Source: Thermobifida cellulosilytica TB100 (GTDB lineage Bacteria; Actinomycetota; Actinomycetes; Streptosporangiales; Streptosporangiaceae). From it: 64,000 nucleotides of DNA. Positions 16,240 to 25,021 of the stretch are shown one piece after another. Within the stretch, counting starts at the first letter, position 1, and every line of letters starts with the position of its first letter. Below the pieces are notes generated by a model that searched no databases, was not told where the DNA came from, and was given only the letters and a program-made list of their open reading frames with translations. The stretch covers positions 310,060 to 374,059 of the forward strand of contig NZ_KQ950181.1 of NCBI RefSeq assembly GCF_001517975.1, in the 5' to 3' direction. A program made the position numbers and the translations under genes.

Positions 16240-16799
16240 GGTCTTCCTTCCTTGCTGAGGGTCGGGAAGAGGGAGGAAGGGGCAGCGCTGTTCTCCGGTC
16301 CGCTGCCTCACCTATTGAGCGGTACGGGACCGGGCGCGGTCGAGTCCCGGAAACAGACATTGTCAACGGTCGGAAACTCCCGCTCCCTCCCGGCCGTGCC
16401 CGGCCCCGCCGTCTCCACGGCGGGGCCGGACCAGCTGCGGGACTTTCCCGTATCTACTGTCCCCGACCGCGCACTGCGGAAATACTGGACCGGTCAGTCT
16501 GAGCCGGAAATTCCCCTATGATCCGACAAAGGTGCAGGTCAGCGAGTTGGTGGCTGGAGCTCGTCCCTCCTGCGGGTTGTGCCGGGAAAACCTGGAAAGT
16601 GACTCTGAACACAGTCGGAGGGCATAGGCCCAGGTGGAAGAGGTGTCACTGGAGAGGAAGGGGAAACTGGCGGCCGGAAATCAGCATCATCCAGTCCAAT
16701 CGTGAATAATCCCTACTAATCAGTAGACCCCTTCCGGTACAAGGGAGATGCTGAATCCGACAACGCGTTCAGCCGACCTGAATCGCAGAGGAGGAGCCG
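16240..16799. other. Divergent intergenic region with terminator-like hairpin
   Basis: 560 bp between the DUF742 gene and the XRE gene, less G+C-rich at its right end. A 12-bp perfect stem (CCGGCCCCGCCG at 16400-16411, CGGCGGGGCCGG at 16418-16429, loop of 6) resembles a terminator although no gene is read into it. It could end a short unannotated transcript or act as an attenuator in the XRE leader. No convincing small gene seen. Confidence 0.4.
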
Positions 16800-18275
16800 G
16801 TGCCCCGACCCCCGAAGCCGCTGCGCCCCGAACGGTCGCCCGCCGACTGGTTCGGCGCGGAACTTCGGTACTGGCGTGAACACCGGAAACTGACCCAACG
16901 GGAACTCGCCCAGCGCGTGTGGGTGAGTACGAGTCTGGTCGGACGGATCGAGGCCGCCGAGCGTTCCTGCCCCCCGGAGCTGGCGCGCCAGTTCGACGAG
17001 GTCCTCCAGACCGGAGGGGTGCTCAGCCGCGCACTGCGTTTGGTCGCCGCGACCAAGGGGGATCCCGACACAAAATCAGAAAACAGTGAAAAACCGGCAG
17101 GACCTCCCCCCAGGGTCGAGAACGCGCCCCCCGAGCCCTCCCAGACCTTGTGGCCGGTGTCGGGAACGATCCGAGACATCGCTGAAACCACGGTGAATGA
17201 CCTGATGAAACGCAGAGACGCGCTGGCGGCGGGCGGTGCGCTGGTCGTCGGTACCGCACTGACCGAGGCCCTGGAGCGCTGGCTCGTCCCCGCCCGCAGG
17301 CCGGCTGCGTCGGGGTACTCCCTCCTGGGGGAGAGCGACCTGGAGAGGATCGAGGCCGGGGTGGCCGCCCTGCGCCACTGGGACGACCGGTGGCGGCTGG
17401 GCATCAGCCGCAAGGCGGTGGTGGCCCAGCTCTCCGAGGTTGCGGAGCTGGCCGCGGAGGCGCAGCCCGCGGCGGTGCAGCCCCGCCTGTTCCTGGTGCT
17501 GGCGGAGCTGTCGCGGATCGTGGCGTCGATGGCCTACGACGAGGGCGACCACCCCAGTGCGCAGAAGTACTACACGCTCTCCCTGCGGGCCGCCCACCAG
17601 GCGGGGCCCGGATACGAGCTGTACGGGGTGGGCATCCTCGCCGACATGGCCCGCCAGATGCTCGACCTGCACCGGCCCCAGGACGCGCTGGAGATCTCCC
17701 GGCTGGCGTTGGACGGCGCCCGGTCCCGCAAGGCGCCCGCCCCGATGATGTCGATGCTCTACACCCGCGAGGGGTGGGCCTACGCGAGGCTGGGGCGCGT
17801 CCAGGCGTTCCGCAGGACCGTCGCCCAGGCAGAGGAGCTGCTCGACGGCGGCGACTCCGAACCGCTGCCGGAGTGGGCGCGCGTGATCGACCATGCGGAG
17901 CTGGCCGGAGTGGTGGGGGCGCGCTACCGGGACCTCGCCCAGGGGCAGGACGACCCGGTGGCGAAGCGCAAGAGCGCCCAGGAGTCGGTCGACTACATCA
18001 CCCGGGCGCTGCGGCTGCGGCCGCCCGCGCAGCGCCGCAACCAGGCGTTCGACCTCATCGGCCTGGGACGCACCTACCTGCTGCTCGGCGAGCCGGCCGA
18101 GGCCGCCAACACCGTCTGCAACGCGATCTCCCTCGTGGGCGGACTGGGCTCGGGCCGGGTCCAGCGGCGCCTGCGCGACTGGCACCGCGAGGCCGCGCCG
18201 TTCCACCGGGAACCGGCGGTGGCGGAACTGCGCGACGAACTGTCCCGTACGCTCCTGACCAAGAGTCGAAAGTGA
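16800..18275 (+). CDS. XRE-family regulator with TPR-like C-terminal domain
   Basis: 491 residues. The helix-turn-helix occupies about residues 20-75 (LRYWREHRKLTQRELAQRVW ... VGRIEAAERSCP). A linker rich in Pro/Glu and a hydrophobic stretch (ALAAGGALVVGTALTEAL) follow. The C-terminal 300 residues are alpha-helical repeats of the tetratricopeptide kind found in actinobacterial transcriptional regulators. The GTG at 16800 follows AGAGGAGGAG. The SLOG-like gene begins 16 bp downstream, so the two are probably one operon; such pairs recur in actinobacteria. The signal bound by the repeat domain is unknown. Confidence 0.85.
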   Translation: MPRPPKPLRPERSPADWFGAELRYWREHRKLTQRELAQRVWVSTSLVGRIEAAERSCPPELARQFDEVLQTGGVLSRALRLVAATKGDPDTKSENSEKPAGPPPRVENAPPEPSQTLWPVSGTIRDIAETTVNDLMKRRDALAAGGALVVGTALTEALERWLVPARRPAASGYSLLGESDLERIEAGVAALRHWDDRWRLGISRKAVVAQLSEVAELAAEAQPAAVQPRLFLVLAELSRIVASMAYDEGDHPSAQKYYTLSLRAAHQAGPGYELYGVGILADMARQMLDLHRPQDALEISRLALDGARSRKAPAPMMSMLYTREGWAYARLGRVQAFRRTVAQAEELLDGGDSEPLPEWARVIDHAELAGVVGARYRDLAQGQDDPVAKRKSAQESVDYITRALRLRPPAQRRNQAFDLIGLGRTYLLLGEPAEAANTVCNAISLVGGLGSGRVQRRLRDWHREAAPFHREPAVAELRDELSRTLLTKSRK

Positions 18276-18291
18276 CGAAAGGGATTCAGGA

Positions 18292-18771
18292 GTGCGAATC
18301 GGAATCACCGGGCATTCCAATCTGGCCGCCGACTGCCTGGACCTGGTGAGACAGGCCCTCGCCGATGCGCTGGCTCCGTACGCGGACAGCGGCCTCGTCG
18401 GGGTCTCCTGCCTGGCCCGCGGCGCCGACCAGCTCTTCGCCGAGGCGGTGCTGGAGGCCGGAGGGAGCCTGGAGGTGGTGCTCCCCTCCGCCGACTACCG
18501 GGAGACCAAGGTCAAGCCGGAGGAGCGGGAGCAGTTCGACCGGCTGCTGGTCCGCTCGGCGTGGGTGCGCTACATGTCGCACCTGAGCGCGGGCAGGCAG
18601 GCGTACGAGGACGCCAACGAGGCGGTCATCGGCAGCGTCGACCGCCTGTTCGCGGTCTGGGACGGCCGGCCCGCCGCGGGCCGGGGCGGCACCGCCGACG
18701 CGGTGGCCGCCGCGCGCGCCAGGGGAGTGCCGGTCGACGTCATCTGGCCCGAGGGAGCCCGCCGGGAGTAG
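18292..18771 (+). CDS. SLOG-like nucleotide-binding protein
   Basis: 159 residues, start GTG 18292. MRIGITGHSNL at the N-terminus, then GVSCLARGADQLFAEAVLEAGGSLEVVLPS (a Rossmann-like GADQL motif) and VIGSVDRLFAVWDGRPAAGRGGTADAV fit the SLOG/DprA-like Rossmann fold that binds nucleotides or nucleotide-derived signals. It is 16 bp behind a large XRE regulator. A sensor or effector role for a nucleotide ligand is inferred; an enzymatic activity (for example nucleotide or NAD cleavage) is possible and not excluded. Confidence 0.7.
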   Translation: MRIGITGHSNLAADCLDLVRQALADALAPYADSGLVGVSCLARGADQLFAEAVLEAGGSLEVVLPSADYRETKVKPEEREQFDRLLVRSAWVRYMSHLSAGRQAYEDANEAVIGSVDRLFAVWDGRPAAGRGGTADAVAAARARGVPVDVIWPEGARRE

Positions 18772-19541
18772 ACGGCTTTCCGGGAGCGTTCCCAAAGCCT
18801 CGAGAACAGCAAAGCGCGGAAAGTCAAGCCCCGGAAACCGACAATTCTGAACAGGTCCGGGACGGCCGCTGTGCGGACCACCCCCTCCGAGCCGCACCGC
18901 AGCGCCGCCCCGGTCCGCTGCGGCGCAGCGGCCCCGCAGGAGCCGGGGCCGCGTGTCCGCACCCCGCGCGGCGGACCTGCACCGGGACTCCTGCCGCAGG
19001 ATTGTCGGATTCGCCTGTCAACCCGCCGTGCGGGAGGGGTGGAGGCCGGTCCGCGCCCGCCCCTCCCCGGCGCTCCGCCGCCGTGTGCTCCGCGGCCGCT
19101 CGCGGCACCCCCTCCACCAGCCGCGACTCCGGCCGCCGGGATCCGGCACGGCGGCGGCGGCCGTCCTGCGGTCCCCGTCGAACAGAACGGGCCCGTCGGG
19201 TCTCCCGCGGAGCGGTCTGTGCTCCGCCTTGCACAGGGCTAAACGGTCACTTTCCGGCTTTTGGCGTCGAATGTCGGAAAAAGGGAATACCAGGCTTTTC
19301 TGTAAGGGAAATCACGCGTAGCGTGACGATCACCCCTCCCGGTGAGGCAGCGGTGTGGCCACGGGGGAAGTGACCCGTGCCCACCCGCCGCTCGATGAGG
19401 CCAGGGTGGCGCGGTCCCCGGGACCCGGGACACACGCCTCCGCCGGACCGGGCGGCGCACAAGCGAGAACAGGGGCGCGCCCCCGGTGCACGCGGCACCG
19501 GAACGGGCACGCCTCCCGATCGAAAGCGCAGGTGGAGGACT
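18772..19541. other. Intergenic with one hairpin
   Basis: 770 bp without a supportable gene. A 9-bp stem (18928-18936 with 18944-18952, loop of 7) could terminate the SLOG transcript. The segment 19239-19330 is less G+C-rich and may hold the promoter of the downstream ATPase gene; no clear -35/-10 pair seen. Confidence 0.35.
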
Positions 19542-20063
19542 ATGGCCGAAGCTGCCTTCACGGCCGGCCGGACCGCGGCGAACGCTTCGCTGGTCGTCCC
19601 GTTTCCAGGCCGCCCCTCCCCGGAGACGGGGGGAGGAGCGGCCATGTCCGCCAAGGTCTTCCCGGGCCTCCCCGACAGCGTCGCCGCCGCCCGCGCGTTC
19701 GTGGTCGGCTACCTGCGCGACAGCGCGGAGGACGTCCCCGAGGAGGCGGTGGAGCGGGCCGAGCTGATCGTCTCCGAACTGGCCACCAACGCCGTGCACC
19801 ACACCCGCTCCGGCGACCCCGGCGGCTCCTACGAGGTCCGCGTCGGGGTGGAGCGCCGCGCGCTCCGCGCCGAGGTCCGTACCGCGCAGCCGCGCGCGCA
19901 CACCGTGCCGCACGTCGTCTTCACGGCCGACAACCCGCTGCGCGAGAGCGGCCGCGGCATGTTCCTCGTCAACCTGCTGGCCACCCGCTGGGGCACGCTG
20001 GCCGCCCCGGTCCAGGGGGTCTACTTCGTCCTGCGCTGGCCGGACGCCCGGCTCCGGCCCTGA
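19542..20063 (+). CDS. RsbW-like ATP-binding protein (anti-sigma/HATPase fold)
   Basis: 173 residues. The GHKL ATPase motifs are AELIVSELATNAVHHTRSG (N box), a divergent middle with HVVFTADNPLRESGRGMFLVNLLA (G boxes) and WGTLAAPVQGVYFVLRW at the end. These single-domain proteins are serine kinases or anti-sigma-like partners abundant in actinobacteria. ATG 19542 is preceded by GGTGGAGG. Two further ATG/GTG starts upstream lack such a site. The truncated gene at the right end of the window is clearly related (RGLFLVERLATTWGTL). It has no anti-sigma antagonist or sigma gene nearby, so its partner is unknown. Confidence 0.78.
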   Translation: MAEAAFTAGRTAANASLVVPFPGRPSPETGGGAAMSAKVFPGLPDSVAAARAFVVGYLRDSAEDVPEEAVERAELIVSELATNAVHHTRSGDPGGSYEVRVGVERRALRAEVRTAQPRAHTVPHVVFTADNPLRESGRGMFLVNLLATRWGTLAAPVQGVYFVLRWPDARLRP

Positions 20064-20113
20064 GCGCCCGACCGCGGGAACCGGGGACGGGACGGGACCC
20101 GCGGGCCCGGTGC

Positions 20114-20770
20114 TCACCGGGAGCGGCCCGGCCCGCCGCGGGCCGGGCCGCCCCCCGGCGAGGTGTCGCCGCCGCAGTCGCGCAGCAGGCCGGAGGCCGC
20201 CGCGGCGCAGGCGGCCCGGGCATAGCCCTCGGCCTCCTCGCGGGTGACCGGACGGCCCAGCAGGATCCGCTGGTGGTAGAGCGGTCCGGTCGCCGCGACC
20301 AGCAGCCGCCGCGGGTCGGTGCCGGGAGGTGCCTCGCCGCGCTCCACGGCCCGGTGCACCACCGCCGCGCACCGCTCGTAGCGGTCCTCCCAGAACCGGT
20401 GCAGCGCCTCCCTCGCCTCGGGGGAGCGGAAGGAGGCCGCGACCACCGCTGCGGTCACCGACGGCTCCGCGGTCAGTGCCGCGTGGACCTCCCGGTTCAC
20501 CGCGACCAGGTCTCCCTCTAGCGACCCGGTGTCCGGCGCCTGCCAGTCGTCCTCGGCGCCCGCGTCGAGCAGGTCGACCAGGAGCATCGGGACGCTGCCC
20601 CACCTGCGGTAGAGCGTGGTGCGGTGCACGCCGGAGCGGTCGGCGACCGCGTCGAGGGTCAGCCCGTCGAGGCCGGACTCGGCGAGCAGGGCGTCCGCGG
20701 CGGCGAGGACGGCGGCGCGCACCCGGGCGCTGCGGCCGCCCGGCCGCCTCCGGGAATCAGGTTGGGCCAT
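20114..20770 (-). CDS. TetR-family transcriptional repressor
   Basis: 218 residues. The N-terminal TetR DNA-binding domain reads VRAAVLAAADALLAESG...TLDAVADRSGVHRTTLYRRWGS (about residues 17-62). The ligand-binding C-terminal part is helical with a Gly/Pro-rich tail. It is divergent from the virginiamycin B lyase-like gene; a near-perfect 26-bp inverted repeat sits 9 bp upstream of its ATG and would allow autoregulation and control of the neighbour. The inducer is unknown. Confidence 0.9.
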   Translation of the reverse strand: MAQPDSRRRPGGRSARVRAAVLAAADALLAESGLDGLTLDAVADRSGVHRTTLYRRWGSVPMLLVDLLDAGAEDDWQAPDTGSLEGDLVAVNREVHAALTAEPSVTAAVVAASFRSPEAREALHRFWEDRYERCAAVVHRAVERGEAPPGTDPRRLLVAATGPLYHQRILLGRPVTREEAEGYARAACAAAASGLLRDCGGDTSPGGGPARGGPGRSR

Positions 20771-20778
20771 GGGACCAT

Positions 20779-20804
20779 CTTAATGCTACTTTTGTAGCGT
20801 TAAG
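20779..20804. promoter_or_regulatory. TetR operator (inverted repeat)
   Basis: CTTAATGCTAC (20779-20789) and GTAGCGTTAAG (20794-20804) form an 11-bp inverted repeat around TTTT with a single mismatch. It lies between the divergent TetR and lyase-like genes, so binding would block both promoters. Confidence 0.8.
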
Positions 20805-20853
20805 AACGGTGTGGTGACCGGTCGGCACCGCCGCCCGGACCCGAGGAGGACCC

Positions 20854-21750
20854 ATGTCTGTTGTGGAGTACCAGGTCGGAGCGGGCGCCTACGGAGTGGT
20901 GGCCGACCTCGACGGCGGAGCCTGGACCACCCTGGTCTCCAGCGGACGGCTGGCACGGGTCGACCGGGACGGCCGGGTGCGCCACGTCGACCTGGGCGCG
21001 GCGCAGAGCCGCCCGATGGCTCTGGCCCAGGGGCCGGACGGTGCGCTGTGGTTCAGCCGCGGCGACGACCGGATCGGCCGCCTGGACCGCTCCGGGAACC
21101 TCTCCTGCTTCCCCCTCGCTCCGGGCTCCTCCCCCTACGGGGTGTGCGCCGGACCCGACGGGGCGGTCTGGTTCACGCTCCTCAACGCCGACCGCGTCGG
21201 GCGGGTCACCCCCGACGGCGGTGTCGAGGAGTTCGACCTGCCGCTCTCCGGGGCCTTCCCCTCCGCGATCGCGGCGGGGCCCGACGGGGCGCTCTGGTTC
21301 ACCCTGCACCGGGCCGACGCGCTCGGCCGGATCACCGTCGACGGCTCGGTCGCCCTCCACCCGCTGCCCGCCCGCGGCGCGGGGCCGGTGGGCGTCCACG
21401 GCGGTGCGGACGCCGTGTGGTTCACCGAGATCGGCGCGGGCCGCGTCGGACGCCTCCGACCGGGCGGCGCGGTCGAGGAGTTCGCCCTTCCCGACCCCGG
21501 CAGCCGGCCGCACGCCGTCGTCGCGACCCCGGACGGCGGCTGCTGGGCGACCCTGTGGGGCAGCGGCTCGGCCGTGCGCCTCGACGCCGACGGCGCCGTC
21601 GTCACCGCGGTGGACTTCGGGGCGGACTCCGAACCCCACGGACTGGCCCTCGCCGACGACGGGTCCCTGTGGGTGGCCCTGGAACGGGGCGCGCTCGCCC
21701 GCGTGGACCCCCGCAGCGCGTCCCACGGCGGGAGCGGCCCCGTCCGGTGA
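20854..21750 (+). CDS. vgb: Virginiamycin B lyase-like beta-propeller protein
   Basis: 298 residues built of repeated blades containing GPDGALWFSRGDDRIGRLDRSG-like units (PDGAVWFTLLNADRVGRV, PDGALWFTLHRADALGRI, DAVWFTEIGAGRVGRL), the pattern of virginiamycin B lyase/streptogramin lyase-type seven-bladed propellers. True Vgb linearises type B streptogramins by Mg-dependent elimination using a His and a Glu-x-His pair. A Glu is present in WFTEIGAG, but I cannot place all catalytic residues without an alignment, so lyase activity is uncertain. Start ATG 20854 follows CCCGAGGAGGACCC. The divergent TetR gene and shared operator suggest drug- or metabolite-inducible expression. Confidence 0.8.
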   Translation: MSVVEYQVGAGAYGVVADLDGGAWTTLVSSGRLARVDRDGRVRHVDLGAAQSRPMALAQGPDGALWFSRGDDRIGRLDRSGNLSCFPLAPGSSPYGVCAGPDGAVWFTLLNADRVGRVTPDGGVEEFDLPLSGAFPSAIAAGPDGALWFTLHRADALGRITVDGSVALHPLPARGAGPVGVHGGADAVWFTEIGAGRVGRLRPGGAVEEFALPDPGSRPHAVVATPDGGCWATLWGSGSAVRLDADGAVVTAVDFGADSEPHGLALADDGSLWVALERGALARVDPRSASHGGSGPVR

Positions 21751-22151
21751 GCGGGGAGCACGGGCCGGGCGGCTGCCGGGTGGGCGGGTCGGAACCGGGG
21801 AGGGACCGGGCAGGGAGGAGCAGGGCGAAGGCGGGCGGCCGCACGCGCGACGGGCGGCGGCCCCGCCCGGGGAAGGCGGGCGGCCCGGAGGGGACGGGGG
21901 AACGAACGGGGCGGAGGGGCGGCGGTCGCGGAAGGCTCCTCGCCGGGAGAGGGGCTTCGGAGCCCGGAAGGCCTCCGGCGCGTCCGCCGGAGAACCTGCC
22001 GGGGTCTGGGGCGGGAACCGGTCAGAGGACCGGGAGCGCGGGTCCGCGCTTCGGGGCCAGGGGGAGGCCGGGTACGGTCGGGCGGCGGGCTCCGCTCACC
22101 CGCTTCGACGGCCTCCGGCGTCGTGCGGTCCAGGGACGCCGGAGAAACCGG
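21751..22151. other. Intergenic, no feature recognised
   Basis: 401 bp between the lyase-like gene and the convergent DUF397 gene. Purine/G-rich and low-complexity; no gene, RNA or clean hairpin seen. Confidence 0.4.
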
Positions 22152-22343
22152 TCACAGCCGTCCGTCCTTCAGGCCGACCAGGAAGGCCGCCCACGCTCCC
22201 GGGGAGAACTCCAGATGGCCGAGGTCGCGGTGGCGGGTGTCGCGGACCAGGACGGCGCGCGGGGTCTCGGCGACCTCGACGCAGTCCCCGCCGCTCTCGT
22301 TGCTGTAGCTGGACTTGTGCCACACGGGGCCGTGCACGCTCAT
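22152..22343 (-). CDS. DUF397 small protein
   Basis: 63 residues with the family pattern WHKSSYSNESGGDCVEVAE, VLVRDTRHRDLGHLEFSPGAW and a closing AFLVGLKDG. DUF397 proteins are encoded next to DUF5753/XRE regulators and are thought to act as their partners or antagonists in morphology and antibiotic control. The start shares one nucleotide with the stop of the regulator gene (TGATG), so translation is coupled. The exact biochemical function is not established. Confidence 0.9.
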   Translation of the reverse strand: MSVHGPVWHKSSYSNESGGDCVEVAETPRAVLVRDTRHRDLGHLEFSPGAWAAFLVGLKDGRL

Positions 22344-23158
22344 CAGAACTCTCCTCGGAGCCGTTCGATCAACTGGCGGGACGCGCCCAGGGGCAGGGCC
22401 GCGCCCCGCAGGTCGGAGAACAGTTGAGCGTAGTCCTCCACCGCTTCCGGGTCCTCCGTGGGCTTCCCGAACCGCCGGGTCTCCACGTACAGCACAGGGC
22501 TCTTGCGGGGGACCGTGAAGAGGGTGAAACCGTTGGACAGCCCGGGGTGGTGGTCGCTGTCGTAGGGCACCACCTGGAGGGACACGTGCGGTTTGGCGCT
22601 CTCGGCCAGCAGGTGGTCCAACTGGCGGCGCATGATCTCCCGTCCTCCGGTGGGGCGGCGCAGCACTCCCTCGTCCAGCACGACGACCAGGCGGGGCGGA
22701 CGCTCGCGGTCGAAGATCGCCTTGCGGCTCATCCGGCCGCACACCAGGTCCTCGATCTCGGCGGGGGTGTCCCGCGGGCGGCCGACCCGGAAGATGTGCT
22801 CGGCGTATTCCTGGGTCTGGAGAAGTCCGGGAACCAGCAGAGGGTGGTAGACCCAGATCTCGGAGGCGGCCCGTTCGATGTCGGCCACCTTCTCGTACCA
22901 GGTCGGCAGGCCGGTTCTGCGCGAGCGGTCCCACAGTTCGGTCAGTGTTCCCGGAGTGCCGAGCGCGGCGTCGATACGTTCCACATGGTCCCTTTTGATG
23001 CCGCGCACACCGCGTTCCATCGCGCTGAGCATGGTCGGCGAGAGGGCCACCAGTTTCGCCAGCTCCTCCTGGGAAAGACCAGCGTGTTGGCGGTGTTCCC
23101 GGATCTGCCGACCGATCCTTATCCAACGGCTCCCGTCTTTCTGCACACCTTTCCTCAT
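22343..23158 (-). CDS. XRE-family regulator with DUF5753 domain
   Basis: 271 residues. Helix-turn-helix at about residues 15-70 (IGRQIREHRQHAGLSQEELAKLVALS). The DUF5753 domain covers about 85-265, with the typical segments PLLVPGLLQTQEYAEHIF, VVVLDEGVLRRPTGGREIMRRQL and SLQVVPYDSDHHPGL. It forms a two-gene unit with the DUF397 gene (1-nt overlap), an arrangement repeated many times in Streptomyces-like genomes. Likely DNA-binding regulator; target unknown. Confidence 0.92.
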   Translation of the reverse strand: MRKGVQKDGSRWIRIGRQIREHRQHAGLSQEELAKLVALSPTMLSAMERGVRGIKRDHVERIDAALGTPGTLTELWDRSRRTGLPTWYEKVADIERAASEIWVYHPLLVPGLLQTQEYAEHIFRVGRPRDTPAEIEDLVCGRMSRKAIFDRERPPRLVVVLDEGVLRRPTGGREIMRRQLDHLLAESAKPHVSLQVVPYDSDHHPGLSNGFTLFTVPRKSPVLYVETRRFGKPTEDPEAVEDYAQLFSDLRGAALPLGASRQLIERLRGEF

Positions 23159-23940
23159 TTCTGCACTGATTCAGCACAGTTGGTCACTGTGTCGGACTTG
23201 TTTCTTCACTTTAGTCAAACGACTGGAAAGCAACCATCGGTTCGGAGAGTGTGAATAGCGAAGACGGCCGGAGGGACCCGTACTTCCGGCAGACTTCGCC
23301 ACACTTCCAGATTTGGGATAATCGTGCTGAATCAGGAAGTTTGTTCTCGATTCGATGGATCCAGGTGGTGACCCGTGGACCAGGCTGCGGCCCGACAAGC
23401 CTCCCGCCTGTGGCGCCCCTCCCCCCGCACGCGCAGTGCGGACGGCGTCCCCGCGGACCCGTCCGGCACGCCGGACAGCGGGGGCGCTGCACACCGGTGC
23501 GGCATTGCTGTGCAGGGTCGGCACTCCCTGCCCGGTACTCCCGGGACAGCGGTGCAGCGGGTCGGAGGAGCCGTCGCGGAACCCGCGAGCGCCGTCCGGC
23601 TGCGCGCGGACGGCGGGACGGTCCGGGAGGAGCGCTCACGGCGGCACCCGGCCGTCCCCGGCGGCCCGTCCCGCGGGCACGGCCCCGTCCGGCTCCCCCG
23701 CCACCGATCCTTCCCCCGCCGGGGCGGCCTCCGCCCCGGAAAGAAGGGGCCCTCCCTCTTTCACCGACGGGCCGACGGCTGTCCCCCCTCCCGCTGACGG
23801 CCCACCGGTTCCCGGGCGGCGCTCCGGACTCCCTCCGTGGGACACCCGCCCGGGAACCGGCCTCCCAGCCGGCGGGGCGGGCCGTCTTCCCCGACTTCTG
23901 CGGCTCCGCCCCGCCCCACCACTCCCACCAGACACATCCC
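23159..23940. other. Intergenic, no feature recognised
   Basis: 782 bp. The first 200 bp are less G+C-rich and must contain the promoter of the minus-strand XRE gene. The remainder is low-complexity G+C-rich sequence; frames open across it encode only Arg/Pro/Gly-rich shadows. No RNA gene or repeat recognised. Confidence 0.4.
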
Positions 23941-24150
23941 ATGAGCCACACCGACACCCCCGTCACCCTGTACGCAGGTCCCCTGGACGGCCTGGCCCTC
24001 CCCGCCGCCGTCCTGACCGAACTCGTCCACGACCACGGCAGCGAACGCCTGCTCTTCCTCACCCGCTTCGGCGTGCCCGGCCTCTACCGGGAGCGCGGCG
24101 GCCGGTGGGTCTACGCCTCCCCCGGACTGCTCGGAGGGAAAGTCCCCTGA
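23941..24150 (+). CDS. Small conserved protein, paralog of 63207-63410
   Basis: 69 residues. It shares with the gene at 63.3 kb the blocks VTLYAGPLDGLALPA, then ER..FLTR.GV.GLY.E and GRWVYA.P.LL. Conservation between two distant copies in one window shows it is a real protein. No family function recognised; it is soluble, with no membrane segment. No good ribosome-binding site precedes ATG 23941, so a leaderless message is possible. It stands alone, converging with the flavin reductase gene. Confidence 0.7.
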   Translation: MSHTDTPVTLYAGPLDGLALPAAVLTELVHDHGSERLLFLTRFGVPGLYRERGGRWVYASPGLLGGKVP

Positions 24151-24265
24151 TCCGACGGGGGAGCGGCGCCGGTGTCCGCCCGGGCGCGGGGCCGGCCGCG
24201 CCGCCTCCCGGTGGAGGACGGCTGCCGGGAGGCGGTCCGGCGCCGGAAGCGGAGCCGAGCGCCGG

Positions 24266-24841
24266 TCAGCCCGCCGCTGTTCCCGACCTCTCCCGGTGGG
24301 AGAACACACGGGCCGCGTACACGACCTCGCCGGCCACGGTGCACAGCCCCTCGCGGGCCGCGGCGACGCCGCAGCCCGCCGCGGAGTCCGCGGTGTTGAC
24401 GACACAGCCGTAGGGGGTGGGCCAGCCGCGCAGCGCGTGGACGATCGTCCGCAGGGTGGACAGCGTCTGCACCCCCGCCTGCCAGCCCCTGGCCACGGCG
24501 ATGCAGCCCACCGGCCGTCCCGACAGGTACGTGCGGTCGTCCCCGGCGAGGTCCTCGGCGTAGTCGAGGGCGTTCTTGAGCATTCCGGGGACCGAGCCGT
24601 GGTAGGCCGCGCTCGACAGGACGACGCCCGAGCACTCCCGCAGCGCCTCGACGAGCTCCCGGGCCCACGGGCTGCGGACGGTGGTCGTGGGGTCGTACAT
24701 GGGCAGCCGTTTGAGGCAGTCGCCGGAGAACATCCGGGTCTCGGCGCCCAGCCGGGCGGCCTCCTCCAGCGCGGTGCGCAGCGCCCGGTCGCTCGACGAG
24801 GCGGGGCTGACGGTTCCCCCGATACCGACGACCAACATCAC
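24266..24841 (-). CDS. NADPH-dependent FMN reductase family protein
   Basis: 191 residues with a flavodoxin-like fold. VVGIGGTVSPASSSDRAL (phosphate-binding loop for FMN), MFSGDCLKRLPMYDP, VVLSSAAYHGSVPGMLKNALDYA (the PxYxGSxPGxLKNxLD motif of the family) and GCIAVARGWQAGVQTL. Such proteins reduce FMN, quinones or azo compounds with NAD(P)H. Two adjacent ATG codons (24841, 24838) are possible starts. Single gene. Confidence 0.88.
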   Translation of the reverse strand: MMLVVGIGGTVSPASSSDRALRTALEEAARLGAETRMFSGDCLKRLPMYDPTTTVRSPWARELVEALRECSGVVLSSAAYHGSVPGMLKNALDYAEDLAGDDRTYLSGRPVGCIAVARGWQAGVQTLSTLRTIVHALRGWPTPYGCVVNTADSAAGCGVAAAREGLCTVAGEVVYAARVFSHRERSGTAAG

Positions 24842-25021
24842 GCTCCAGCCTTTCCGTGCAGAGCCTCGTCCTTCGACGTCCCGCCGGCGCCGGTGCGGCG
24901 GTCCCGCGCCGCCCGCGCCCGCGGGCGGCCGCCGACGCCTCCCGGACCGTCGGGCGGGAGCTCCCCCGGCCGCCGGGGCGGGTCACGCGTCCCCGGACGG
25001 CTCCCGCCGGGGAGCGGCGGT

